Shown: in pieces, positions 24,705 to 32,940 of the stretch
Position numbering within the stretch: the first letter of the stretch is position 1
How the letters are laid out: each line of letters opens with the position of its first letter
NCBI GenBank assembly: GCA_040219515.1
Contig: JAVJSI010000004.1
Span: forward strand, 1 to 64,000
Source: Acidimicrobiales bacterium
Lineage (GTDB): Bacteria > Actinomycetota > Acidimicrobiia > Acidimicrobiales > Aldehydirespiratoraceae
Length of the DNA: 64,000 nt
Direction: 5' to 3'
Position numbers and translations under genes: made by a program
The notes under the pieces: generated by a model
Databases searched by the model: none
Told to the model about the DNA's origin: nothing
The model's input: only the letters and a program-made list of their open reading frames with translations

Positions 24705-26269
24705 GACGCGACCTCGTAGGCGATCACCTGTGGGGGACCGGCTTGTCCCACGGGCACGAAGATCCGGTCCCCGACGACCGACATCCACCCGTTGATGCCA
24801 CCCGGCGTGGCGAGCTCGTACATGATCTCGCCGGTGTCACGTGCCAACGCCAGGATCCGTCCGTCGAGCAGCGCGGTGAGCACGAGATCGTTGACCACCG
24901 TGACCCCACCGAGCGGATCACCGGGCACCGAGGTGGCCCAGAGCACGCCGCCGGTGGCGGCGTCGATGGCGACGACCTCGCCCGGACCGGTGCCCAGTTC
25001 GCTGCCGAAGTAGGCGGTTGCGTCGGGCACGAGTCGGGTCGGGGCGTTGAGCGTGGCGACGTAGACGATGCCGTCCTGCGACGCCGGCGGGGTGAGCACG
25101 CCGCCGTAGGTGCCCGGATACACGGTCGTTTCGCCGGTGAGCTCGTCGAGGTCGTCGTTCTCGTGGCGACCAACCGGGGTCTCCCACAACGGCTCGCCGG
25201 TCGGGTCGATGCCGACGACGGTGCCGCCCTTGCCGGTGGCGATCACGATCTCTTTCGCTGCCGAATCCGAGCCCGTGTCGAGGTCGACGAGCATGATGTG
25301 CACGAGGTCACGGTCGAAGATGTCGTGCGGGATGACCTGGTGGTACCACTGCAACTCGCCGGTGGCGATGTCGAGCGCGACGGCCGAGTTCGTGTAGAGG
25401 TTGGGCCCCGGCCGGCTGGACCCATTGGGGAATTCGGCGGTGCCCGGGAAGGGGGCCGGATTGGCCACGCCCCAGTAGATGAGGCCGCGGGCCACATCGA
25501 TGGCCGGCGGGTACCAGGCGCCGCCGCCGGAGTTGACGTCGGGATTGCCCCAGAGGTCCTCGCTGTCGACGGTATCGAACGTCCAGACGACCTCGCCGGT
25601 GACGGCATCGAGCGCATGGAGCACGCCGCGATCGCCGCCCACGTAGATCCCTCCGATGCTGACGGGGACGGTGCTCACCATCACGAGTCCGTCGTAGACG
25701 ACCGGCTGGATGTCGATGCCGGTGGTCGGGGTCGCGATGATCTCGCGCACCCAGAGTTCCTCGCCGGTCTCGGCGTCGAGGGCGACGACGCCGCTCGATC
25801 CGTAGACCGCGAACACCCGGCCGTCGGCGATCGCCGCGCCGAAGGGGCCGATGTTGAACCCGGTGGCGGTGCTGGTCCAGATGGCCTCACCGGTCTCGGC
25901 GTCGACGGCATGGACCGAGCCGCTGCCGGACTGGGTGTAGACGACGCCGTCGGCCACGATGGGCACCGTCGAGAGCGTCCCGCCGAATTCGGCCGACCAG
26001 ACCATCGAGAGGGTGTCGATGTTGGCGCTGGTGATGGAGGACCCGACGGCGGCCCGGGAGTTGCCGTAGTCGGCGCCGGGCAGCGCCCAGTCCTGCGGTT
26101 CGACCTCGACCGGCGTGCCGGTGGTGGACGGCGACGTGGATTCGGCCGCCGGGAGTGTCGTGGAGGCCGGGGCAGTGGTGGCCGTCGACGCAAGATCGGG
26201 GAGCGGATCGTCGCCGGCACAACCCGCCGCGAGCAGGACGGCGACGGCCGCCACGAGGGCGTGTCTCAC
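24701..26269 (-). CDS. PQQ-binding-like beta-propeller lipoprotein
   Basis: The 522-residue precursor has a lipoprotein signal (LLAAGC, Cys about 16) and a Thr/Ser/Pro linker, then WALPGADYGNSRAA and repeated propeller blades of the form VYTQSGSGSVHAVDAETGEA, VVALDAETGEELW, LHALDAVTGEVVWTF. This is the quinoprotein alcohol-dehydrogenase-like fold. WGNPDVNSGGGAWYPPAID and IYWGVANPAPFPG are typical of PQQ enzymes, but the vicinal Cys pair was not found. GTG start overlaps the MarR stop (GTGA). It ends an operon with YceI and MarR. Confidence 0.85.
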   Translation of the reverse strand: MRHALVAAVAVLLAAGCAGDDPLPDLASTATTAPASTTLPAAESTSPSTTGTPVEVEPQDWALPGADYGNSRAAVGSSITSANIDTLSMVWSAEFGGTLSTVPIVADGVVYTQSGSGSVHAVDAETGEAIWTSTATGFNIGPFGAAIADGRVFAVYGSSGVVALDAETGEELWVREIIATPTTGIDIQPVVYDGLVMVSTVPVSIGGIYVGGDRGVLHALDAVTGEVVWTFDTVDSEDLWGNPDVNSGGGAWYPPAIDVARGLIYWGVANPAPFPGTAEFPNGSSRPGPNLYTNSAVALDIATGELQWYHQVIPHDIFDRDLVHIMLVDLDTGSDSAAKEIVIATGKGGTVVGIDPTGEPLWETPVGRHENDDLDELTGETTVYPGTYGGVLTPPASQDGIVYVATLNAPTRLVPDATAYFGSELGTGPGEVVAIDAATGGVLWATSVPGDPLGGVTVVNDLVLTALLDGRILALARDTGEIMYELATPGGINGWMSVVGDRIFVPVGQAGPPQVIAYEVAS

Positions 26270-26769
26270 TGATCCGCCGTTCGGTCGCCGGTCCGCAGGG
26301 CGTGGAGGTGTTCGGCGACCTTGCCGAGGCCGACCGCCAACGCGGCGACGTCGTCGGTGTCGAGGTGGTCGAAGACCAGTCGGCGGACCGAGTCGAGATG
26401 GTTCGGCGCCACCTCGACCAGCAGGTCGTAGCCGGCCTCGGTGAGCACCACGTTGATCGCCCGCCGGTCCTCGGGACAACGCTCGCGGGCCACGAGGCCG
26501 CGTTCGCTGAGCCGGTCGAGGCGCTGGGAGAGTCGGGTCCGGCTGGCCAGCATCTCGTTGGCGAGGCTGCCAACACGGAGTCGGCGCGTTTCCTGGTCGG
26601 AGAGGAGGTGGAGGACCTCGTAGTCCTCCAGCGTGAGGTCGGCGATGCCGCGGAGGTCACTCGACAGTGCGTCGAAGAGCCCCGATCCGACTTCGATCAG
26701 GGCCAACCACGCGGCCTTCTCGGCGTCATCGAGCCAGTGCACGTCGGTGCGGGTGGCGGTTCGTTCCAT
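26266..26769 (-). CDS. MarR family transcriptional regulator
   Basis: The 167-residue winged-helix regulator has LEDYEVLHLLSDQETRRLRV, the recognition helix region LASRTRLSQRLDRLSERGL and wing CPEDRRAINVVLTEAG, which carries the DRR of MarR proteins. It lies between yceI (70 bp upstream) and the PQQ-propeller gene (overlapping). A separate leaderless promoter is likely: TACATT on the minus strand (26776-26781) ends 6 nt before the ATG. The two ATGTCAA/TTGACAT-type sites before yceI are its probable operators. Confidence 0.92.
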   Translation of the reverse strand: MERTATRTDVHWLDDAEKAAWLALIEVGSGLFDALSSDLRGIADLTLEDYEVLHLLSDQETRRLRVGSLANEMLASRTRLSQRLDRLSERGLVARERCPEDRRAINVVLTEAGYDLLVEVAPNHLDSVRRLVFDHLDTDDVAALAVGLGKVAEHLHALRTGDRTADQ

Positions 26770-26838
26770 CGGGCGAATGTAGTTCGTGCCCTGCGCCGGG
26801 ACCGCCCGGAGGGAGGTGGCGGCCCCGGCGCGCGGCGG

Positions 26839-27393
26839 TCACGGACGCACGAACTGGGCCTCGATGCTGAGGGCGACCTTGTCGCCGATGGCGACCTTGT
26901 CGGCGCCCATGGGCACGTCGAACTCGATGCCGAACACCTTGCGGGACAGCGTGCCGGTGGCCGAGAAACCGGCCCGGTACGACCCGTCCATCGGGTTGTC
27001 ATCGGTGCCGTTGAACTCGACGTCGAGCGTGACGGGGGCGGTCACCCCGTTGAGCGTGAGGTCGCCGACGACCGTGTAGGTGCCGTCGCCCCCGTCGGTG
27101 ATGGCGGTGGACGCGTAGGTCATCCGGGGATGGGTGTCGGTGTCGAAGAAGTCGGTGCTGCGCAGGTGGGCGTCGCGGTCGGCGTTGCCGGTGTCGACGC
27201 TGGCGAGCTCGATCGTGGCCCGCAGCGAGCTGGTGTCGAGCGAGTCGGCGACCTCGAGGCCGGCGTCGAAGGCGTTGAAGCGGCCCCGCACCTTGCTGAG
27301 CCCGAGGTGGCGGACGGTGAACTCGACCGTGCTGTGCACGGCGTCGACCGGCCAGCTGCCGGCGGTGAGGGGGAGGGTGGTGGTCGTGGTCAT
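26839..27393 (-). CDS. YceI family lipid/isoprenoid-binding protein
   Basis: The 184-residue protein has the whole YceI barrel: WPVDAVHSTVEFTVRHLGLS, VRGRFNAFDAGLEV, IELASVDTGNADRDAHLRS, DFFDTDTHPRMTYAS, GDLTLNGVTAPVTLDVEFNG and the C-terminal KVALSIEAQFVRP. Family members bind long polyisoprenoids or similar amphiphiles. No signal peptide is seen, so it is likely cytoplasmic. AGGAAAG before ATG gives a leadered start. It is the first gene of the yceI-marR-PQQ operon and has two operator-like repeats upstream. Confidence 0.93.
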   Translation of the reverse strand: MTTTTTLPLTAGSWPVDAVHSTVEFTVRHLGLSKVRGRFNAFDAGLEVADSLDTSSLRATIELASVDTGNADRDAHLRSTDFFDTDTHPRMTYASTAITDGGDGTYTVVGDLTLNGVTAPVTLDVEFNGTDDNPMDGSYRAGFSATGTLSRKVFGIEFDVPMGADKVAIGDKVALSIEAQFVRP

Positions 27394-27425
27394 GTTCGGT
27401 TGCTTTCCTGATGTGGTGGCAGGTG

Positions 27426-27474
27426 TGCCAATTTTGACGTATCTGAGGGCACCAACTCATGTCAAGATTGACAT
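27426..27474. promoter_or_regulatory. Two MarR-type operators before yceI
   Basis: ATGTCAA-GA-TTGACAT at 27459-27474 is a perfect 16-bp inverted repeat. TGCCAA-TT-TTGACG at 27426-27439 is a weaker copy with one mismatched pair plus divergent ends. Their centres are 34 bp apart, about three helical turns. They flank the presumed yceI promoter region, so a dimer pair could repress it. Confidence 0.7.
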
Positions 27475-27527
27475 ATTCCCGCGACCCGAGAATTCTTGCG
27501 CGAGATTCGCGGCGGTAGCGTGCGGCG

Positions 27528-27911
27528 ATGGACGAGCCACAGGGCAAATCGAAGGCGGAGCGCAAGAAGGCCCGCCGTCGCGCTCGCAAGGCCGCCGAGG
27601 TCGCCGAGTCGAAGCGCCTCGAGACCCTGGCCACCGAAGGTGTCGATGCGGCGCTCCGCCTTGCGCCCGAGGTCGCCGCGGCGGCCCATGACTCGGCCGA
27701 CCGGGCCCTGCCCGTTGCGGTCACGACGGTCGATGCCGCGCGCTTCGTCCGCAAACGGATCAACGAAGCGCTTGCCTACGAGGAATGGCACACCGAGGTC
27801 GAAGCGTGGGTCTGGGATGCCGACACCTCGGTGCGCGAGGCGCTGACCGAGCACGGTGCCGAGGTCGGCGTGGAGTTGCGGCTCGAACAGGTGCGCACGG
27901 TCCGCGACTGA
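27528..27911 (+). CDS. Hypothetical basic-N-terminal helical protein
   Basis: The 127-residue protein begins with a Lys/Arg-rich stretch (KSKAERKKARRRARKAAEVA) followed by amphipathic helices (LETLATEGVDAALRLAPEVA, VDAARFVRKRINEALAY) and an acidic segment EEWHTEVEAWVWDADTSV. The basic arm could bind nucleic acid; that is inference. TAGCGT (27516-27521) lies 6 nt before ATG, so the start is leaderless. It precedes the PrmA-like methyltransferase by 19 bp. No family recognised. Confidence 0.7.
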   Translation: MDEPQGKSKAERKKARRRARKAAEVAESKRLETLATEGVDAALRLAPEVAAAAHDSADRALPVAVTTVDAARFVRKRINEALAYEEWHTEVEAWVWDADTSVREALTEHGAEVGVELRLEQVRTVRD

Positions 27912-27930
27912 TCGCAGTGGCCGTCTCGCC

Positions 27931-28749
27931 GTGCTTGCCGTCGCCACCACCGCCGATCGCATCGATGCTCTGATCCGACGCCTATGTGATTTCGGGCTGC
28001 TCGCGGCCGAACACCGGGCCCCGGGGGAGGCCCGACGGGTCGTCGTCGCAAGACTCGACGACGAGTCCACGTCCGAGAGCGCCGCGGTCGCGCTGCGGGC
28101 GGAAGGATGGATGGCGGTCACCCGGCCGGCCGAGGGGCCGGCGCTGGCGGCGTGGCACTCCGCGACCCGGCCGGTGGTGATCGCCGACCGGTTCGGGATC
28201 TGTCTCGCGTGGTCCGAGCACGACCGCGCCGGGCTGCCGGCGATGATCGAGCTGGGCCCGGGCGGCTTCGGCAGCGGCCACCATCCGACCACCCGCATGC
28301 TCGCCGAGGAGATCGCCGCCCGGACCAGACCCGGTGACCGGGTCCTCGACGTCGGCTGTGGCAGCGGTGTGCTCGCCTTCTGCGCGATCCGGGCCGGCGC
28401 CGCGCACGCCGTCGCCCTGGACCTGAAGCCGGAGGCGATCGCAGCCACGCGGGCCAACGCTGCGCTCAACGGCATGGCCGACACGGTCCGGGCCACATCG
28501 ACGCCGCTCGAGCAGATCGACGACTCGTTCGACCTCGTCGTGGCCAACATCGCCCGGGCCGGCATCGTGGCGTCGGCCCGCGGGCTGGTGTCGTCCGTTT
28601 CCTCCGGCGGTGTGCTGATGGTGAGCGGCATCAGCCCGGCACAACGCTCCCTGGTCGCGGGTCACCTCCAGCCGCTCGTGGCGATCGACGACCGCATCGA
28701 CGGCGACTGGTCCACCCTCACCCTCGCCCACCCCACCCCGGCAACTTGA
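27931..28749 (+). CDS. PrmA-like SAM-dependent methyltransferase
   Basis: The 272-residue protein matches ribosomal protein L11 methyltransferase in its C-terminal half: GPGGFGSGHHPTTRMLAEE (PrmA GAFGTGxHxTT), motif I VLDVGCGSGVLAFCAIRAGA, ALDLKPEAIAATRANAALNG and VVANIARAGIV in place of the NIL motif. The N-terminal half (RLDDESTSESAAVALRAEGW) is not like classical PrmA. GTG 27931 is the best start after the previous stop. The enzyme may methylate L11 or another protein. The TGA lies in the arm of a bidirectional hairpin. Confidence 0.82.
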   Translation: MLAVATTADRIDALIRRLCDFGLLAAEHRAPGEARRVVVARLDDESTSESAAVALRAEGWMAVTRPAEGPALAAWHSATRPVVIADRFGICLAWSEHDRAGLPAMIELGPGGFGSGHHPTTRMLAEEIAARTRPGDRVLDVGCGSGVLAFCAIRAGAAHAVALDLKPEAIAATRANAALNGMADTVRATSTPLEQIDDSFDLVVANIARAGIVASARGLVSSVSSGGVLMVSGISPAQRSLVAGHLQPLVAIDDRIDGDWSTLTLAHPTPAT

Positions 28750-28788
28750 GGCGAGTTCACTACCTCCGCGGTGGTCAACTCGCCTCAA
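28746..28788. terminator. Bidirectional terminator with stop codons in both arms
   Basis: TTGAGGCGAGTT (28746-28757) and AACTCGCCTCAA (28777-28788) are perfect 12-bp arms; the interior extends the stem after one mismatch. The left arm holds the methyltransferase TGA (28747-28749), the right arm the heparinase-like gene's stop (28785-28787). Confidence 0.75.
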
Positions 28789-31700
28789 TTTCGTGGGGGT
28801 GGGGTGGTGTCGACGACGACCCAGATGAGTTCGTTCTTGTCGTCGGCTCCCGCGATGACACCGGGCGCAAACTCGATGATGCGACCGGTCCAGCGCCGCA
28901 CCTCTCGCTGGTCGGCGTCCGGATCGATGAGGACGATCACGCCGGTGCCCCGATCGTCATCGCCCAGGCTGCGGACGAGCACGGTCATGCGGCGGGTGCC
29001 GTCGCGACCGGTCATCGCCACCAGGGCGGGCGAGCCATCGACCCTTCGCCGCACCGTGGCCGTGCCGAGATCCTCGGCGATCGAACCGATGTAGCCGGTC
29101 CGAAGGAACCCGACGGCGTCGGTGGGGAACGGCGGCTCCGGTCCGTCGCAGTCGGGGTCGGCGGCGTCGAACAGGCCGTCGAGATCGTCGTCGCGTTCGT
29201 CGCCACAACGGTCGCCGCCGGTCAGGACGACATCGACCGGATCCGATCGGTGGCCGTCCCGGTCGGTCACGGTGAGCCGAACCCGGAAGGTGCCCGGCGC
29301 GTCGACGAGCAGACTCGGGGTCCAACCGTCGGCACCGCCGAGCTGCCAGGCCGATCCCCGGGGGGCGGACACCAGCTGCCATTGCGGCGTGAGGCGACCA
29401 CCATCAGGGTCGCACGACGCCCGACCATCGAGTCGGACCTCGGTGCCGAGGTCGACGCGGGTGGCGGGCGCGTTCGCAACGGCGCCCGGGCGGCCATCGA
29501 CGGGTGACGGTGACCAGAGAACGCGGTCGGCGCCGCTCGGGTCGATCCGAACGCGGTCGCCCGAGACCTCGGCGGCGCACCCGTGATCGAGGTGACCGGC
29601 CCCGAGACCGTCGAGGAAGAGGGAGTGGGCCGGATCGGTGGCGACGATCTCCCAACCGCCGGAGACGCCGGTGGCCAGGGCGACGGCCGAGGCACCGGGT
29701 GCCCGCAGCGTCACGTCGCCCGTCTCGACGGTGTCGCCGGTGGCGTAGGCGATGACATCAGGCCCCTCGACGGCGCGGTCGTCGAGCGTGAGGCCGGCGT
29801 CGCCCAGCGAGATCTCGACCGCTCGACCGGCCGCGGGGTCGTCGATCGAGACGGTGATGGTACCGTCCGGGCCGGTCTCGGTCTCGATGGTCGGCGCGGT
29901 ATCGGCCAGGGCCGACGGCACGAGCACCTGGAGCGCCCGCACCGTTCCCGCGGCCGACACGGTGGCGTACTGCGCCTCGTGGGTGGCCTCGGCCCGTCGC
30001 TCATCGGGCACCTCGTGCTCCTCGACGCGGCTGGTGATGGTCGGCGCTCCCACCGAGGTGGCCACCGCGCTCGTGAGCCGGGCGTCGTCGTGGGTCCACG
30101 TGCCGCCGTTGGCCTCGGCGACGTAGGTACCGCCGCTCGTGGCGCCGCCGTTGCCGTGGAGCACCCAGTCGAGCGTCACCGATTCGTCGCCGTCGGGCAC
30201 GATCTCGTCGGTGATCAGCAGGTAGCGGTCGTCGACGAACAGGAAGTCGCGGTCCAACTGGATGTCGGTACCCGACGCCGCCGCGCCGTAGCGGGTCGTG
30301 ACCGAGGCGCCGTCGATGCGGTCGGTGTCGAGCGTGTTGTGCAGTGTCGCGAAGCCGTCCTGCGGTGGTGGACCGGTCGGGTCGTTGCGCCAGTTGATCG
30401 AGTTGAGCAGCATCGCCTCCGGTCCGGCGCCGTTGACCAGCACCATGTTGTGATCGCGCGCCTCGAGGACCTGGCCGTGGGTGCCGAACGTGAAGTAGCC
30501 CGGATCGAGCACCAGGGTCGAGCCGTGGGCATAGAGCAGGAAGGAACCCGGCTCCATGTGTTCGTGGCTCTGCGGGGCGCGGCCGATGCCGTTGGAATCG
30601 CGGCCGAACAGGGATGCGGTGATGCCCTCGGCCTGGGCGATGACCATGGTGGCATCGGTCGACCAGTCCGAGCGGAAGACCGCGTTGCCGCCCTCGTACC
30701 AGAACGACGTCGGCGAGCCGGCCGGCGGCTCGGCGACGACCGTGTCGTCGAAGGCCATGAGACTGTCGACGGCGAGGTCGGTCGTGGCCTCCCACACGTG
30801 GGCCGGTTCGGCGTTGGCCCAACGCCAGGCGTAACTGCCCTGGTTGGGCAGCGTGGGCAGCGCGCCGAAGTAGTGGGCTTCGTGCGTGTTCGCGTCGTCG
30901 ATCGGGGCGAGGGTGCCGTCGGGGAGCGTGAGCGCCAGCATCCAGTCCTGCGTGAACCCGAACTGGGCGGTCCGGTGGATCGCCGGAACCACCCGACCGT
31001 CGCCGGTCGTCCACGAAGCATCGCCCAGCAGACGGTCCCACATGCCGAAGAACGGTGCCATCGTCTCGGTGGTGAAACGCTCGTAATGGGGACCCTCGGC
31101 GTAGGCGCCGTCGCCGGTCACCAGGATGTAGCGCAACGCCTCGTCGACCAGGGTGATGCCGTAGTCCCACCACGCGAGCGGATTGCGACTGCCGTCGGGA
31201 TCGTCGGCCGGGTCGGGCCCGAACTCGGCGAGCACGACGGCCGCGGTGGCCATTGCTGCGCCGCTCTTCGATCGATGGTTGTTCTGGTGCAGTTCGGCGA
31301 CGCCCCCGGCGGTCTCCGGCCGGGTGTAGTTCCGGTAGAGCTCACTCGTGACGTCGGTCAGGCGCTCCGCGATGATCTCGTCGTTGCCCTCGAAATCGAA
31401 CCCGGCGCCGAGCAGGGTGTCGAACGCGCCCGCCCACTGCAGGATCTCGGCTGCGGTGTCGATGTCTCGATCCCAACCCCCGATCGGGGCCGGGACGGCG
31501 AAGCGGCTCCGCTGGTAGAGGCCGAGCAGCAGCTCTTCCACGATCTCGCCGGCCGCGAGGCGAGCCTCCGGCGTGGGGAACGGCACGATCTCGCCGTCGA
31601 CGACGGTGCGGTCGATGGCGTAGGCGAACGCGAGGAACCGCGCCGCCCGGGTCATGTCCTTCTGGGCCTCGCGGCTCGGGTCGCCAGGCGTTCGGGAGAG

Positions 31701-31952
31701 CCGACGGGCCTCGTGGAGCGCGTGGGCATCCAGGAAGATCGAACGGTAGGGCTCTCGATCGAGTCGGGCCGCGAGCTCGGCCTCCGTCCCAGGGGTGTAG
31801 ACCGCGCGGGGGCGTTCGGTGTCGAACCCGGGGACGGTTCGCTCTGTCTGCGCTGCGGCCGGTCGGATACGCGACGGGGTGAACCCGATGACCGCGGCCG
31901 CACAGGCGGCCGCGAGGAGAACCGTGCACCATCGTCGCCCCATGACGACCAC
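28785..31952 (-). CDS. Large secreted heparinase II/III-like protein with PKD-type domain
   Basis: The 1055-residue precursor starts with a signal peptide (LLAAACAAAVIGF, cleavage near AAAQ). An alpha-helical toroid follows (about 60-400; LAFAYAIDRTVVDG, HQNNHRSKSGAAMATAAVVL, WWDYGITLVDEALRYI). The beta-sandwich has heparinase-like motifs: FRSDWSTDATMVIAQ, QSHEHMEPGSFLLYAHGSTL, DPGYF and RDHNMVLVNG. A PKD-like domain lies near 830-915 (LDGRASCDPDGG, TFRVRLTVTDRDGHRSDPVD), then an Asp-rich segment DRCGDERDDDLDGLFDAADP that may bind calcium. It probably depolymerises an acidic polysaccharide outside the cell. Start could also be the ATG at 31943. Confidence 0.82.
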   Translation of the reverse strand: MVVMGRRWCTVLLAAACAAAVIGFTPSRIRPAAAQTERTVPGFDTERPRAVYTPGTEAELAARLDREPYRSIFLDAHALHEARRLSRTPGDPSREAQKDMTRAARFLAFAYAIDRTVVDGEIVPFPTPEARLAAGEIVEELLLGLYQRSRFAVPAPIGGWDRDIDTAAEILQWAGAFDTLLGAGFDFEGNDEIIAERLTDVTSELYRNYTRPETAGGVAELHQNNHRSKSGAAMATAAVVLAEFGPDPADDPDGSRNPLAWWDYGITLVDEALRYILVTGDGAYAEGPHYERFTTETMAPFFGMWDRLLGDASWTTGDGRVVPAIHRTAQFGFTQDWMLALTLPDGTLAPIDDANTHEAHYFGALPTLPNQGSYAWRWANAEPAHVWEATTDLAVDSLMAFDDTVVAEPPAGSPTSFWYEGGNAVFRSDWSTDATMVIAQAEGITASLFGRDSNGIGRAPQSHEHMEPGSFLLYAHGSTLVLDPGYFTFGTHGQVLEARDHNMVLVNGAGPEAMLLNSINWRNDPTGPPPQDGFATLHNTLDTDRIDGASVTTRYGAAASGTDIQLDRDFLFVDDRYLLITDEIVPDGDESVTLDWVLHGNGGATSGGTYVAEANGGTWTHDDARLTSAVATSVGAPTITSRVEEHEVPDERRAEATHEAQYATVSAAGTVRALQVLVPSALADTAPTIETETGPDGTITVSIDDPAAGRAVEISLGDAGLTLDDRAVEGPDVIAYATGDTVETGDVTLRAPGASAVALATGVSGGWEIVATDPAHSLFLDGLGAGHLDHGCAAEVSGDRVRIDPSGADRVLWSPSPVDGRPGAVANAPATRVDLGTEVRLDGRASCDPDGGRLTPQWQLVSAPRGSAWQLGGADGWTPSLLVDAPGTFRVRLTVTDRDGHRSDPVDVVLTGGDRCGDERDDDLDGLFDAADPDCDGPEPPFPTDAVGFLRTGYIGSIAEDLGTATVRRRVDGSPALVAMTGRDGTRRMTVLVRSLGDDDRGTGVIVLIDPDADQREVRRWTGRIIEFAPGVIAGADDKNELIWVVVDTTPPPRN

Positions 31953-32004
31953 GCTGCCACACGGTCGTGACGAGCGTCGAGAAACCCTTCAGGCAGTGCC
32001 GCCC

Positions 32005-32940
32005 TCAGACAGTGCCGGCGAGGCGGGCGACCACGGGTTCGAGGGCCATCGCCGTTTCGATCCCCTGGACGATGAAGTAGCTGAAGCCCCAGCGTTCCCG
32101 TCGTTCCTCGAGCTGGCGGACGATCTGGTCGACCGAGCCGATCAGCAGCAACGGGCTGGCGGCGGCGTCGGCGGGGTCGAGGCCGAACATCGCCGCAGTG
32201 GCCTCGATGGCTGCCTGCTGGTCGTCGACGATCTGCGTGGTCATCACGAGCGAGTTGAGCTCTATCCGATCCATGCGATCGCCGGCCGCGTCGGCGACCC
32301 AGGCGAGCTTCTCGTCGAATCGCGCCGGCGTGATGTCGGCCACGGCATCGGGGCCGACCGCGCCGGCCCGCAGGTTGGCCGTGATGCCGACGATGTCGGC
32401 CTGCTGCGCGGCGATGGTCAGCATGCGCTTGCCGCCACCGCCGATCAGCAGCGGGGGCGGGGACTGGATCGGCTTGGGTCGACCGTCGAGACCGGTGATC
32501 GAGTAGTGCTCGCCCTGGAAGTCCACTGGCCCGTCGCCGAACAGTCCGCGGATGATCTCGATCGACTCGAGCATGCGCTCGATCCGTTCGCCCGGGCGGT
32601 CATAGGACATGCCGGCGGCGTCGTAGTCGGTGCGCATCCAGCCGGCGCCGATGCCGAACTCCATCCGTCCGCCGCTGAGCACGTCGAGCGTGGCCATGTC
32701 CTTGGCCAGCACGACCGGGTGGCGGTAGTCGTTGCCGAACACCAGTGCGCCCACCCGCAGGGTGGTCGTGGCTTCGGCGGCCACAGCCAGGGCGGGACCC
32801 ACGGCGAGTTGATCCTCGAAGTGGTCGGGCATCACCAGGGTGGAGAAGCCGAGCGACTCGATCCGACGCGCGGTGTCGCTCCAGCTCGTGCCGTCGGTGG
32901 CGGTGTTCATCTGAACGCCGAAGCGGAACGGATGGGTCAT
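32005..32940 (-). CDS. LLM class F420-dependent oxidoreductase
   Basis: The 311-residue TIM-barrel protein belongs to the luciferase-like monooxygenase family: [78 protein letters not shown] and [20 protein letters not shown] are typical of the mycobacterial TIGR03621-like F420 group. ATG overlaps the stop of the BVMO gene by four bases, so the two are co-translated. A shared pathway oxidising a ketone or lipid is likely, but the substrate is unknown. Confidence 0.92.
   Translation of the reverse strand: MTHPFRFGVQMNTATDGTSWSDTARRIESLGFSTLVMPDHFEDQLAVGPALAVAAEATTTLRVGALVFGNDYRHPVVLAKDMATLDVLSGGRMEFGIGAGWMRTDYDAAGMSYDRPGERIERMLESIEIIRGLFGDGPVDFQGEHYSITGLDGRPKPIQSPPPLLIGGGGKRMLTIAAQQADIVGITANLRAGAVGPDAVADITPARFDEKLAWVADAAGDRMDRIELNSLVMTTQIVDDQQAAIEATAAMFGLDPADAAASPLLLIGSVDQIVRQLEERRERWGFSYFIVQGIETAMALEPVVARLAGTV

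Noticed and set aside
29583-31970. Long plus-strand open frame opposite the heparinase-like gene
   Set aside because: It is a high-GC antisense shadow with repetitive Gly/Arg/Asp composition and no domains; the minus frame has signal peptide and domain motifs.
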